Assembly: GCA_031308135.1 (NCBI GenBank)
Contig: JAHLJT010003656.1
Coordinates: forward strand, 71,070,984 to 71,134,983
Length of the DNA: 64,000 bases
Reading direction: 5' to 3'
Origin: Acheta domesticus
Taxonomy: Eukaryota > Arthropoda > Insecta > Orthoptera > Gryllidae
Part shown: piece by piece, positions 36,286 to 46,018 of the stretch
Layout: the number at the start of each line of letters is the position of its first letter
Position numbering within the stretch: position 1 is the stretch's first letter
The notes under the pieces: model-generated
The model's input: the letters and a program-made list of their open reading frames with translations, nothing else
Databases searched by the model: none
Told to the model about the DNA's origin: nothing
Program-made: the position numbers and the translations under genes

Positions 36286-36627
36286 TAGAGGAGGAACATG
36301 TGAAGAAATATACGAAGGAACATGTGAACATTTGAGTGATATGTAAACAAGAGAGGGAATATATCGGGAAGTATGTATGCAAATATGCAAAAGCCAGGTG
36401 GATCCGACAATTGCTTGAAGATATAGCTCCTCTCGCGAATCCTACTCCGCAGAAGGGTGGTCAGAAACGAGCAGAAACTACGAAATCTATTTACAATTAC
36501 ATGGAAGCGTATATTTACCCGACATGTCTGGCCTAGAATGCTTCATTATACAGTTCAGTTTCTAGTCTGGCGTTGGGTTCCGATGGGAAGACATTTTCAC
36601 TTTTAAAACAATGATTAACGAGTGTAA

Positions 36628-36715
36628 GTCTCTAGGATGGCTCATGAGCCCCATACTAGCTTCGCGTTGTGCAGTCCCGGGTTTCGATTCCTGATTGAGG
36701 CAAAAATAGAGTTGT
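36628..36715 (+). repeat. tRNA-derived SINE-like segment, copy B
   Basis: Counterpart of 22645-22735: A-box-like GGATGGCTCATGAG and B-box-like GGTTTCGATTCC. Confidence 0.35.
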
Positions 36716-36944
36716 GGTTTCATTTAAAATCGACCGGGTTTCTTTATCTGTTTGACGAAGAAAAGCTCAGGCATGCGGATCTTACTAGTTACGGTGAAGG
36801 GAATACGTCAAATTTGCCACATGTTGCATGATAATATCACGGGGCCCAGGCATGAGGCAATACCGTTAGCAAGCCGGCAATGTCAGACTATTGACCCCCA
36901 AATGCCAAATACATCTACAAAATGCGAAAAAAATTGCATTGTTC

Positions 36945-37028
36945 TTTCTTCTTCTTCTTCTTCTTCTTCTTCTTATTATTATTATTATTTTCAATATTAT
37001 TATAATATTAATATTATTATTATTACTA
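36945..37028. repeat. (TTC)n and (TTA)n microsatellite, copy B
   Basis: TTC triplets followed by TTA/ATT runs; counterpart of 22967-23060. Confidence 0.9.
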
Positions 37029-37562
37029 GGAAAAGCCTTCATCTCCCTCTTTCCCCTTCCCATCACCCTCTCACTGTCTCTCCCTCCCTTCCTCACCCTG
37101 TCCCTATATGTCTGTCCCTGCCACTCTCTGTCCTTCTCATTCACATTTAATTGCAGATTCTGCACATCTCTGTGCAGGTGAGTTAATATCGGGAAGCGCT
37201 GGACCAGCAAAAATGTAATAGAATGTTTAAGGTTTCTTCCTGTAGATTATGTTGTGAGAAACGATTCTTTGAGGCCTTCGTTTAGGTGTTATTTAACGAT
37301 ATAGATTCAAAACCCTACCGAATATGTTGCGGATTGAATTTGACGTAAATATTTAGTTTTGTTCTACAGCGCCATGTAATGGAGTTACAACAGATTTAAC
37401 AGCACCTTCAATAAAATCAAACAATAAACCTTCTCGGTGAAAAAACATGTAGAAGTGCCAACTTTCATGGAGATTGGTCTCACGGTGTCGGAGTTTATCT
37501 TTTGTACCAACATCCACTTTTATATATACAGATTATTTGGGTCATCAAAGTGCAGAAACGTC

Positions 37563-37638
37563 AACATGTCTACTTTGTAATGTTTTACAGCAATACATGT
37601 ATTACAACAATAAAACATGTCTACTTTGTAATGTTTTA
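37563..37638. repeat. 25-bp direct repeat, 51-bp period, at the gene 2 3' end
   Basis: AACATGTCTACTTTGTAATG plus TTTTA at 37563-37587 is repeated at 37614-37638. Copy A has a single copy. The second repeat abuts the poly(A) signal. Confidence 0.85.
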
Positions 37639-37640
37639 TT
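37635..37640 (-). terminator. Poly(A) signal AATAAA, gene 2
   Basis: TTTATT on the plus strand, 61 bp past the gene 2 stop codon. Confidence 0.65.
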
Positions 37641-37700
37641 TCGTAATAATCGTTATGCTACAACTTTCCTAAGACATTGCACAAAAGATTCTAAATAAAA

Positions 37701-40700
37701 TCAGTCTAAGAATTCCTCAGAAGCTACGTTGTAGACCTCGCCAGAATATCCACCGGAAGAACTGCCTGACAAAGCATCCGAAGGCCGACTCTCAGGGAAG
37801 CATTCTCCGTCTTTAACGAAGGTGATACCTGCAAATTAAATGAGAAGTACGTATATGTTAAAACATAGTAAATATTAATGCAGAATTCTGAACTTTAATA
37901 CTACGTGCGATTCTACCAAAACGTTGCATTTTAACAGAACTGCGGATTGTAAATAAATAATCCTGAAGAGCTATGCATTGTTTATTGTGTGGACATTTTA
38001 AAATAAATTAATTCTGTTTCAATAATTGCTCAAAACGGAATTTTTCCTTCTTTTGCCCAAGAGCTCACTATTTGTTTTGAAGATGATTTTTTATATTCAA
38101 TGAGAAACTGTGGTCCACATACCCTGCGTAAGAGATTTTTCTAACCTTTTGGACTACGTATTCCTTGTACACACACAAATGTTTGCGAAGCCGGAATGAT
38201 AAAATAGGATATATTCCACCTAAAGCTACTTAAAATCAGATTCAAAGAATATGTATTATTGATATAATTCATACACATTACATTCAGTTGTATTTGTACC
38301 AATATTATATTTTTCAACTTTGCAACATTGAATTACAGAGTGTAGTGGATAAGAGATAATGCTGTAAGTATTTGTTGAATTTTTTCATACTTATACTATT
38401 GTGCATCCAAACATTTGATTGCAGTACGGAGCCTTATGGAGTATTGCCCTCTCTTTCTATCCAATACAATTTTACATAAGGCTCTCTCTTTCTACCGCAA
38501 TCTGTGTTGCCGATTCAGGAGGCTCGGGGTTATTCGGCTCGTCCATCCTGTTTCACGTGCAAATACTTAACATGTTCATTCAACGATAGCTTCAATTGTG
38601 TTGATCTTAGACAATTGAGGTTTTTACCAGTTATTCCCAGAACTCTTATGAATGTGGTGGTTATTTTGTAATTTAGTTTGATGGATTAATTTCCATGAAA
38701 TTAATTATAAATGATAGCCTAGTGCTTACTTCTACATTTTGACGTCCTTACATTTTCACTGTGCGCGAAACTTTTTTATTATTGCAGAAAAGCACAAACA
38801 CCCAGCAGATGAAATGACAAGAGAAGTCCAAATTTTGATATGAGACCAACCACATTTCTATATGAATCATGGCTCTTGGGTTAGACGGTAATAAAAACAA
38901 TATTTCGTGCGCTCCGAAAGAACATCTCATGTCGTTCAGTGATTTGGAATACTTCTCAGCAATTCTCAACAGGCGATGTGACAGGAAAAATAGAGTATTA
39001 ATTTTTGAATATCACTTATTAAAAATGCTGTGTTCAGCATTTTCAAGCTGGCGCGCGCGCAGCTATACGCCACGCGCCACGGAACCCGCTGGCGCGGAAC
39101 GCTGGCCAGCGAGCGGGAAAGCCTCGAGGCGAGGCTACCCCGGGCCGCGCCGCCCTTATTTAAGCGGGAGCAGGTGACGGCCACGGGAGTCACCGAGTCA
39201 CAGAAGAGAGGCAGCGCAGCAGAGAGTGAGAGAGCCGCCGGGAGAGAGCCTGCAGTCAGGGAGAGAGACACACGCAGAGAGGCCGCACCAGTAGTCGTGC
39301 GGAATACGTCGCGACTGACAGCCTGGAGGCGCTAAGGGACGCACGGCGAGATTGCGTGACGGAGTTGCACGCGGCGGAGTCGCACAGTCAGGAGTGTGGA
39401 ACAGGAGCAGTGCCAAGTGACGCACTAGAGAGATCCGGGCTTGGACGTTAATGCCAGCCGGAAGCGAGTAACTTCTGTATACTTTATTGTGTAGTGTAAA
39501 TAAAATGATTGAAGGAATAAATGAATAGTTATTAAGATGACATGCTTTCTTTCATTGGCAAACATAACAATTGTATCCCATCCTCGCCACCAGACTAACT
39601 TGGAAAGCGCACATTTTAAATAAATGTAATAAGGCACAGGACGTACTTTTCAAATTGTATTCTTTATTAAACAAAAAGTCAGCTGTTGAAACAGATCTCT
39701 CACTTATACTTTACAAAACTGCCATTCCTCCCATACTTACTTATGCATGTCTGGTAAGGAGAGGAGCTGCCCCTTTAGCACGTAATACGCTTCAAACATT
39801 CCAAAATAAAATCCTTCGCATTGCCGTAAAAGTGCCTTGGTACTGAAGTGCATCGGAAAAGCCCTCAATTTTTGTGCACTTCAGTACGTAATTTGGCGTG
39901 AGAAAGAATACGTATAAATATGAGAAAATGATACATATTTAATTGGAGAATGGGGAAAATTTTTTTATTAATAAATTATCACGAAATATAGCATAAAGAA
40001 ATAGGAACATTGTTGTCAAGAAGAGATTAGTAATTTATTGATAGCAATAACATAGGAATTATAAACACCAGAAGGACTATGGGACAAGAATAGAAACAAG
40101 AGGCTTTTGAAAAGAAGAACGGAGATAGAACATTTTTGGAATTTTTACAACACTTTGTGTCAGGATCTTGTAGCGATCGGATGTCAGACTGTGTACTTGG
40201 AAGTTATAGTTTCTCGAGATTGGCGCGTGATAGGATTAAGATGTACGAACAGTAATCGTCATCTTTAAGATTTAATTTTGAGATTGGAACTACATAGTTA
40301 AAATTCAGGAGTATCGGGATCGTAGGAAGTTTTCTTAGAATAATTAATTAACCGAGTGTGGATTGAAGCGGACACCGGAATTCAGGAGAAGATAGGGTTC
40401 TGTGAAGCTGAACTGGTATTCATCTGCCAAGTGTGCTGACGCCGAAAGGACAAGGAAGTATTTCCGCGAAGCCCAAATTTGAGAAAGACATAAAACAGTT
40501 AAATGTTGATGTTCAAGCCCTAAGAGTAATTATAAATTTGGTTAAAGCAATAATTAAAATTTAAAATTGTAATAATTAGTAGATAGCCATCAATAGGGAA
40601 AACTAATTGTCAACTAATAAGATGATAATGCATGTAAGAGATTAATGAAAAATTTCTAAGAATAAAAAAGAGACGTACGACACTTCATGTCGTTACGTGC

Positions 40701-41864
40701 ATATATAAATTCTCGTTTCATTCAATAGGAATTAGGTATTTCAAAATTATTCCCTTTGTATTATTGGTAACCAAAGCGTAAATATAAGATCCATCATCCG
40801 AGTCCTCGTAGAGCGGTATTTTCAGCCCACGACAAATGCAGAGAGTAAGTATTCTTATTTTTCAGGAGCACCCAGTGGACGTGGTTTTGAGCTAGCCACC
40901 CACATGTACCACGTTCACGTTTCCAATTAAGATTTTTTTTTAATTAAAAAAAACAAACAAACAAGACGGGGGTATTACGGTGGTAAGCTTAATGAAGGGG
41001 GGCGTGAAAATTGATAGGAAAGAGCGGATTATAATAGTACGTATCAAACAAACAACTCCACAGTGAATTTGTTCTTCACACGATTGATCATTATATCAGA
41101 CTCTAATCGAATAAAATTTTCCTTTCCTTATCATCCTCCCCTGTAACTTTCATATTCAAACTGGGAAAAAACTAGAACCAAAGCCGAAGAATCAAATCTA
41201 GATTCTCAAAAGATAAATTTAAAACACCCTAAAGAGAAGCGCATGATTTCCCAAACATACTTTCTGTAACCCTATTCTTCCTATAATTGTAACCTACGCT
41301 CCTATTTTCCCATTTTCATCGCAAACAATAAGTATTGATTATTGAGGTCTCAAATGCGAATATCCTCGCTCAACTGTTTGTAACTCTTTTTAGCACTACG
41401 TGTGCAAAGTTGCAGTTCTATTCACTCTTACACAGCGCTTGATCGATATATGAGAAAATGTAAAATAAAAAAATAAAAAATACTATTTTTATATCGTACT
41501 TATTATTGGATTCAGTAATGTACAGTTACCATCAACCATTTTTTATTTCTCTAGCGTGTATGTTGTTTTCAAACGTACCAAAGTGTGTGAACATGTAAAA
41601 TACTTTTTGCAACATTATCATACTTACTGATATGATATATCAGTGCATAAGAATCCATTTCGCATCTGTTTACAAATGTTTTGTAGCTTCCATCAGGCAT
41701 GAGACCACACACGAACTCTTCTACAGCAGCACATGAGAGGCCAGCTGACCAGTCTTGGCCTAAGACTGCAATTGCCATGCCTAAATAAGAGCGTCAGAAC
41801 ATACGAAAGAAACATTATAGTTCAGTTATACATATGGAAATTAAATTATTAATATATTATATTG

Positions 41865-41910
<46 letters not shown>

Positions 41911-42377
41911 ACGTCTGAGTGTGTGTGATACATCTGAGGGAAAATTGCACATTTTTTTTATTGAAAACACAGGGCACAGAAATTCGAAAGTATACTAATG
42001 TATTCTATAAAAATAATGTATAAAAACTAATGTATTCTATCCCAGAAAATCTTTGTTTAACTGAAATTCTTTGTACTTATTTGTGTTACGTTCAGAAATC
42101 TTCTGAGAGATAAGACCAATGAATTCCTGTTTCCACCGTGTAATTTTAATGAACAAATAAAAATTCTAAGATTAGTCGACTTTGTAAACTTTTCCATTTT
42201 GTAGAATCCCAGTATTTACAGATTTCTCAGTTCCTTTCAATAGAGACGGTGCTTAACAAGTTATGGAAAATGCCCTGCCACGTCGTTCTCAGCTCCACTG
42301 CCAAAAAAGGATGTACAGAATTAAACTTCGCGTACTGTGGTTTTGTTACCTAAAAGAAGTGGAATCAGCGACTTCAT
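37701..42377 (-). CDS. Kazal-like secreted protein, gene 2 (intact, 3 exons)
   Basis: Exons on the minus strand: 42350-42377 (28 nt, MKSLIPLLL), 41628-41780 (153 nt) and 37701-37828 (128 nt), with exactly the exon lengths and phase-1 introns of gene 1. Donors are GTAAC and GTAAGT, acceptors TTATTTAG and TTTGCAG. Intron 1 is 569 bp. Intron 2 is 3,799 bp and holds a GC-rich candidate solo LTR and a LINE scrap. The joined product is 102 residues: signal peptide to about A-V-L-G, then QDWSAGLSC, A-A-V-E-E-F-V-C-G, LMPDGSYKTFVNRCEMD and ITFVKDGEC, then an acidic Ser/Gly-rich tail ending F-L-D. Spacing C-x7-C-x14-C-x20-C matches Kazal C2, C3, C4, C6 with Asp at C5. The residue two after C2, P1 in classical Kazal inhibitors, is Ala here and Asp in gene 1. 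Target protease unknown. Confidence 0.87.
38286..39030. other. No exon seen; gene 2 intron 2
   Basis: AT-rich intronic sequence between exon 3 and the candidate solo LTR. A short direct repeat GCTCTCTCTTTCTA / GCCCTCTCTTTCTA lies near 38450-38500. Confidence 0.5.
39031..39542 (+). mobile_element. Candidate solo LTR (GC-rich, 512 bp) in gene 2 intron 2
   Basis: A sharply GC-rich block in AT-rich surroundings. It begins TGTTCAGC and ends GATGACA (TG...CA termini), and the flanking 5-mers TGCTG and TGCTT match at 4 of 5 positions. Inside are a TATA-like CTTATTTAAGC at about 39155, GAGA/CAGAG-rich leader-like sequence and AATAAA at 39499-39504, the promoter-to-poly(A) layout of an LTR. No adjacent internal retroelement sequence was found. 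A CpG-rich promoter of an unknown transcript is the alternative. Confidence 0.45.
39571..39846 (+). pseudogene. Jockey-like LINE RT C-terminal fragment
   Basis: It reads RLTWKAHILNKCNKAQDVLF, then LYSLLNKKSAVETDLSLILY, KTAIPPILTYACLVR and LQTFQNKILRIAVKVPWY. The order LTWxxHI, Y-P-L-L-N-x-x-S, L-Y-K-x-x-I-x-P-I-L-T-Y-A-C, Q-N-K-x-L-R-I, P-W-Y is the classical thumb and connector of jockey-clade RTs. Everything upstream, including the catalytic palm, is missing, as is the end, so this is an internal scrap. Confidence 0.85.
39841..39886. repeat. 12-bp inverted repeat with 22-nt loop
   Basis: TACTGAAGTGCA at 39841-39852 and TGCACTTCAGTA at 39875-39886 are exact reverse complements, at the edge of the LINE scrap. 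Confidence 0.85.
39887..41560. other. No exon seen; rest of gene 2 intron 2
   Basis: AT-rich sequence. A stretch at about 40780-40970 (GAGTCCTCGTAGAGCGG, then GTAAGTATTCTTATTTTTCAG, then AGCACCCAGTGGACGTGG) looks retroelement-like but could not be assigned. Confidence 0.4.
41864..41912. repeat. (AT)n microsatellite in gene 2 intron 1
   Basis: AT dinucleotides followed by ACAC. Confidence 0.95.
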
Positions 42378-42520
42378 GATAATGAATGTCAACACAATAT
42401 ACTACGTATGAAGTATGTCCAATGTACAACTCATGTGAAGAAGACATACATCGTTCCTTATCTGTTTTCATTCTTGGTTCTGATTGCTGCTCTCACTATC
42501 AAATCAATTGGTTAATCAGA
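42378..42520 (-). promoter_or_regulatory. Conserved 5' flank of gene 2
   Basis: Paralogous to 35464-35620. On the minus strand it carries TTTGATAGTGAGAGCAGCAA and AACAGATAAGGAACGATGTA. The AGATAA motif is kept, the first TGATAA is not. The CAT-triplet run next to the ATG is shorter than in gene 1. Confidence 0.45.
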
Positions 42521-45500
42521 AAACGGTAACCAATAGAGAAAACACTCATACTTTTTCACCGCTTATGCTGCTTACAAACTGTACGTCAAAGGCTTTGGGT
42601 TTAAAAGTCCCAGATTACTATTTCGTTCGTAGAGTGAAAAGTGTGCTTTTCAGCATAAATATTCCGCATTTGGATTTTAAAATATTAGTTGTATTATATG
42701 CATGGTAAAAATGCACACAAGATTAACTCGATAGTTGTCTGCATTTGCCTGCATTTACCTGTAAGTAGTAATATTATTAGCGCGGTCGCTGAAGGTTGAG
42801 AAGTTCTGCGGGGCGAGTCCATTCCTTAATCTCCTTGGTTTAATGGAAGAGTTTCCTTTCACGACACTTGTATGCAGCCCTTCCTGCCATCTAGCTACGC
42901 CAGATGTGTCTGCGTTTCAGTCTCTACATTCAGTTTCCTTTTCCCTCTAGAGTGGACCATTTGAAGGTGCTTTTAATGTGGGAGTAGTATCTGTTAAGTT
43001 TTTGTAAATTACAGCAAAGTGATTATAACCATACCTCCAGCTCAGAACAAGTTGCATTAGATGGTCATTTCGTGAGGCACATTATGTGGTAGCAAAAGTG
43101 CAAATTCATGGACGTAGAATCATAAGGTGTTAGAAACGTTGAAGTAGATGTTCAAAGTGCAGCAGCGGCTCCAGGGGATTTGAAAAGATTCGTTGAGAGG
43201 GTTGATGAGGAAATAAACTTCGTTTAAATCAGGAGACTCGGGTTCATTTGCATTTCATTATAAAGAGAGAATGAGTGTTAAACCTGTTTTCAACAATTTC
43301 CAAGAGCACTAGGTGGTTCAAAAAGTTTCTGGCCTGACCAAAATATCGCTTATCAATACGAAAACCTTCTGAACAGCTTATAGTCTTATATTTAATTATA
43401 ATGTTGGAAGTTTCCAGCCGATGGCTCACTCAGTTTTGAGGAGAGAGGTACTTGAGTTGGAGTCAGTGCATGAAATCGGATGATGTTTACCTTTTTCACG
43501 AAAGTGCACCTGTGCCTATTATTCAGTTGGCAAAGAATGTTGTAAAGGACCAAGTCTTCTAGGATTGGGTCGATTCACACTACAGTTCATATTGAGCACA
43601 CAGCGACGTTTATGTATTTATTAAAACTGCAGAAGAATCTTCTGCGCAGAAATATTTCAAACGAGTAAGAGGTGAATTAAGCAGTTTTGACCATTTTTCG
43701 AACCAAGTTTGGAGTATTTTTTCAAAGCCCTAGAAATGTTAATGTACAGATATGATAAGAGTGCTGGAGTAAAGGATGATTAAGTTGAAAAGTTACGTAA
43801 TCTTTTTCTTTCTATCAAATATAGAAATTGGTGAGGCCAGGTAATTATTGAGCCACCGACAGACAGCAAGCGATTTCTACAACCCAACGAACTATTTCTA
43901 CAAGTAGAAGAAAAATATCCTTTTATCATCAAGAAATAATCGAAATTTGATGATGGTATAGAGTAATATTTAATATTATCCAAGCACTGTGTAACACCAA
44001 TTAAACTCTCTTTTAAGGCCCTGCGGGAAATTCTCTTCACGAATTGTGAGATATCCGCGTTAGATCTGTTTCATTACCCGAGAGGGACGAAAAAGGGTAG
44101 ACCCACCATGTTTTCCATGAAATTCGGTGTGTTGTGATAAGACATTACATTGAAAAAAGTATGTCATTGTAAAAGTTCAATGATTTGTTTTGGCAGATGC
44201 AATGCAATAGATATAGATAATAAAAGCAGAAAATTCCTAATATCATCCAGAAGAAATATTCTTCTCTGCAGTAGTCAAGAGTAGACTCCATTGCCTTCAG
44301 AATGAAGTTTCTGTGATTATTCGCTTTCCTAAGTAAGAGAGATATTTTTCCTTTCTATTAACATTTTTTAAGAAAACCTATATTCGAAAACTTCACAGAT
44401 TTTTTTAATTTAGATGTTTTGATGATATGGTATGTTATGGTCAAATATTCAATTGTTCGCTTTTTATTGTTTGTTACTTTTGTTTGTGTAATAATATTCT
44501 CCTTAGATTTTGAAATCTTCAGAAAAACTTACTCTTTTTCCAGACAAAATTTTGGTACATACAAATAATTTAACCCCTTGATGTTATGTCAGTTATCAGT
44601 AAAAAATATATTTAACGAATATTAGAATAATAAGAAGCTGAATTCAGTTATAACTGATATTTATAGGCTTATGGCCAGATTAAAAGATGTTGGTGATTGA
44701 CAATTTGCGAATGGAAAGGAAGGACGTTGACAGATAGCATACCACTGTGAACGTGTCCCCGGGACACGAAAAATAAACACTTGAAATAAATTCTTATAAA
44801 AGTAACTAAATCATATACTCGTATTGTATGAAGCAACAGCTTCAGAAGCACAACTATCAATCACCAACTTATTTTAATGGGAAGACACTTCACAAAATAT
44901 ATATTCCGACTGTTGCTCCTCCACAGAGGGATCTAGGACCTGGATCATGCTGAAGATCAGCTAAATGTTCTACAGAAGCAGCTGCCTTCTCCTCGTAAAC
45001 ATGATATATTTTCCAATATGAAATAAAATATAATAAATATCTGACAGTGCAAGATCAATGTATTACAGAATGCATTTTTAAGTTGTTCAAAACTTACATA
45101 GCTTCAAACTGTCATGTCATTTTGTTTATGTGATTATTCTGCGTTATTGTGTGTCAAATGGCTTATAAATAAGAAATTGCATATTTTAATTGCTGTATGC
45201 ATGTTCATTACTATACTCTGTAACATCAAAAATAAGTTAATATTGAAGTGATCACAATGTAAGGTTATTGTAACAAAATTGTCTAATGTAGCTTTTGGTT
45301 TCAATGTTCTGAAGTGTCTTCTTGTGCTCGATGCGTCTTTTCATTTGGTTTTATTTCAAGTGCTATTTTAGAGACATGAATTAACAGTCCGGTAACGGGT
45401 AAAAATTAAAGTTAAAACTGGCTTTGTTTCTTTTATTTTCAGTCGTTGTAAGATAAAATATTTAGTACAGCACATAAGTAGGTCAGTGGCTAGTCTTCGG

Positions 45501-45820
45501 AGAGTCATTCAGGAATTGCCGGTGAACGGGACAACGCTGATGGGAACGTAAAGAAAATTGAAAGCTTGTCGTGCCATGCAGGCGTTCACAACAGTACAGG
45601 AACACAATTACTCTCGACCAATGAATGAATAGCAATAATGCCAGAGGTTTATAGCTGATCGAGTGCTCAACACTAGATACGATTTGGAAGGTTAGTGTCA
45701 TACTAAGGGCGAAGCGTGGATTTGTTAAGATTTGATACCCAACTGAAGAGTGACAGAATGAAATAGAAGAATAATTTAAAATATTATGGACTGATTCTAG
45801 AGTGTAGGTCATTAAACAAC
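42521..45820. other. No gene seen
   Basis: AT-rich, no domain recognised. A 12-bp inverted repeat GTTGGTGATTGA / TCAATCACCAAC sits at about 44689-44700 and 44857-44868, and may mark a small foldback element. GGTTCAAAAAGTTTCTGGCC near 43314 recalls a mariner terminus, but no partner end or transposase was found. Confidence 0.45.
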
Positions 45821-45827
45821 ACCATTT

Positions 45828-45876
45828 TAACCGTGCCAACGTTTCGGCTTTTATTCAGCCATCATCAGGGCTGCAA
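45828..45876 (-). ncRNA. Candidate minimal hammerhead-ribozyme-like motif
   Basis: The minus strand reads CTGATGA (45862-45868), then T-GGCT, a GAATAAA loop, AGCC, then GAAAC (45841-45845). CUGANGA, a helix and GAAA are the conserved core of hammerhead ribozymes, and minimal versions are known from Penelope-like retroelements. Against it, one unpaired T sits between the core and the 4-bp stem, and stem III and the cleavage triplet could not be settled by eye. No Penelope RT was found nearby. Confidence 0.3.
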
Positions 45877-45960
45877 ACAGACGGAATTTTTTTACATAAA
45901 TACACATTAAGTACAAGGATTGCTTAAACTAGTATCTACTAGACTACTTCACAATTTGAC

Positions 45961-45981
45961 TGATATATATATATATAATAT

Positions 45982-46018
<37 letters not shown>
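45961..46018. repeat. (AT)n microsatellite, left side of the Gypsy insertion site
   Basis: AT dinucleotides run directly up to the left LTR. The run resumes after the right LTR at 54822. Confidence 0.95.

Larger units (their letters stand above)
25276..38285. repeat. Copy B of the ~13-kb duplicated block (starts at assembly gap)
   Basis: Starts at the first base after the gap with TTTACTTCTAGTGTTTTCAA, the equivalent of about 11156 in copy A. It stays collinear to 38285, where copy A is cut off by the gap. Copy B lacks an 18-20 bp segment present in A and C near 12252/58850. It has a 51-bp tandem duplication at 37563-37638 and lacks ~20 bp near 37029. It contains gene 1 intact and exon 3 of gene 2. 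Confidence 0.95.

Noticed and set aside
38869..39425. Overlapping Arg/Ala-rich frames on both strands in the GC-rich island
   Set aside because: High GC content lengthens chance frames; no domain or splice context, and a candidate LTR explains the region better.
43310..43720. Possible mariner element: GGTTCAAAAAGTTTCTGGCC terminus-like sequence and a frame with F-H-E-S-A-P
   Set aside because: No second terminus, no TA duplication and no D,D34D catalytic pattern could be found.
45483..45839. 118-residue minus-strand frame beside the hammerhead-like motif
   Set aside because: Checked for Penelope RT or GIY-YIG signatures; none are visible.
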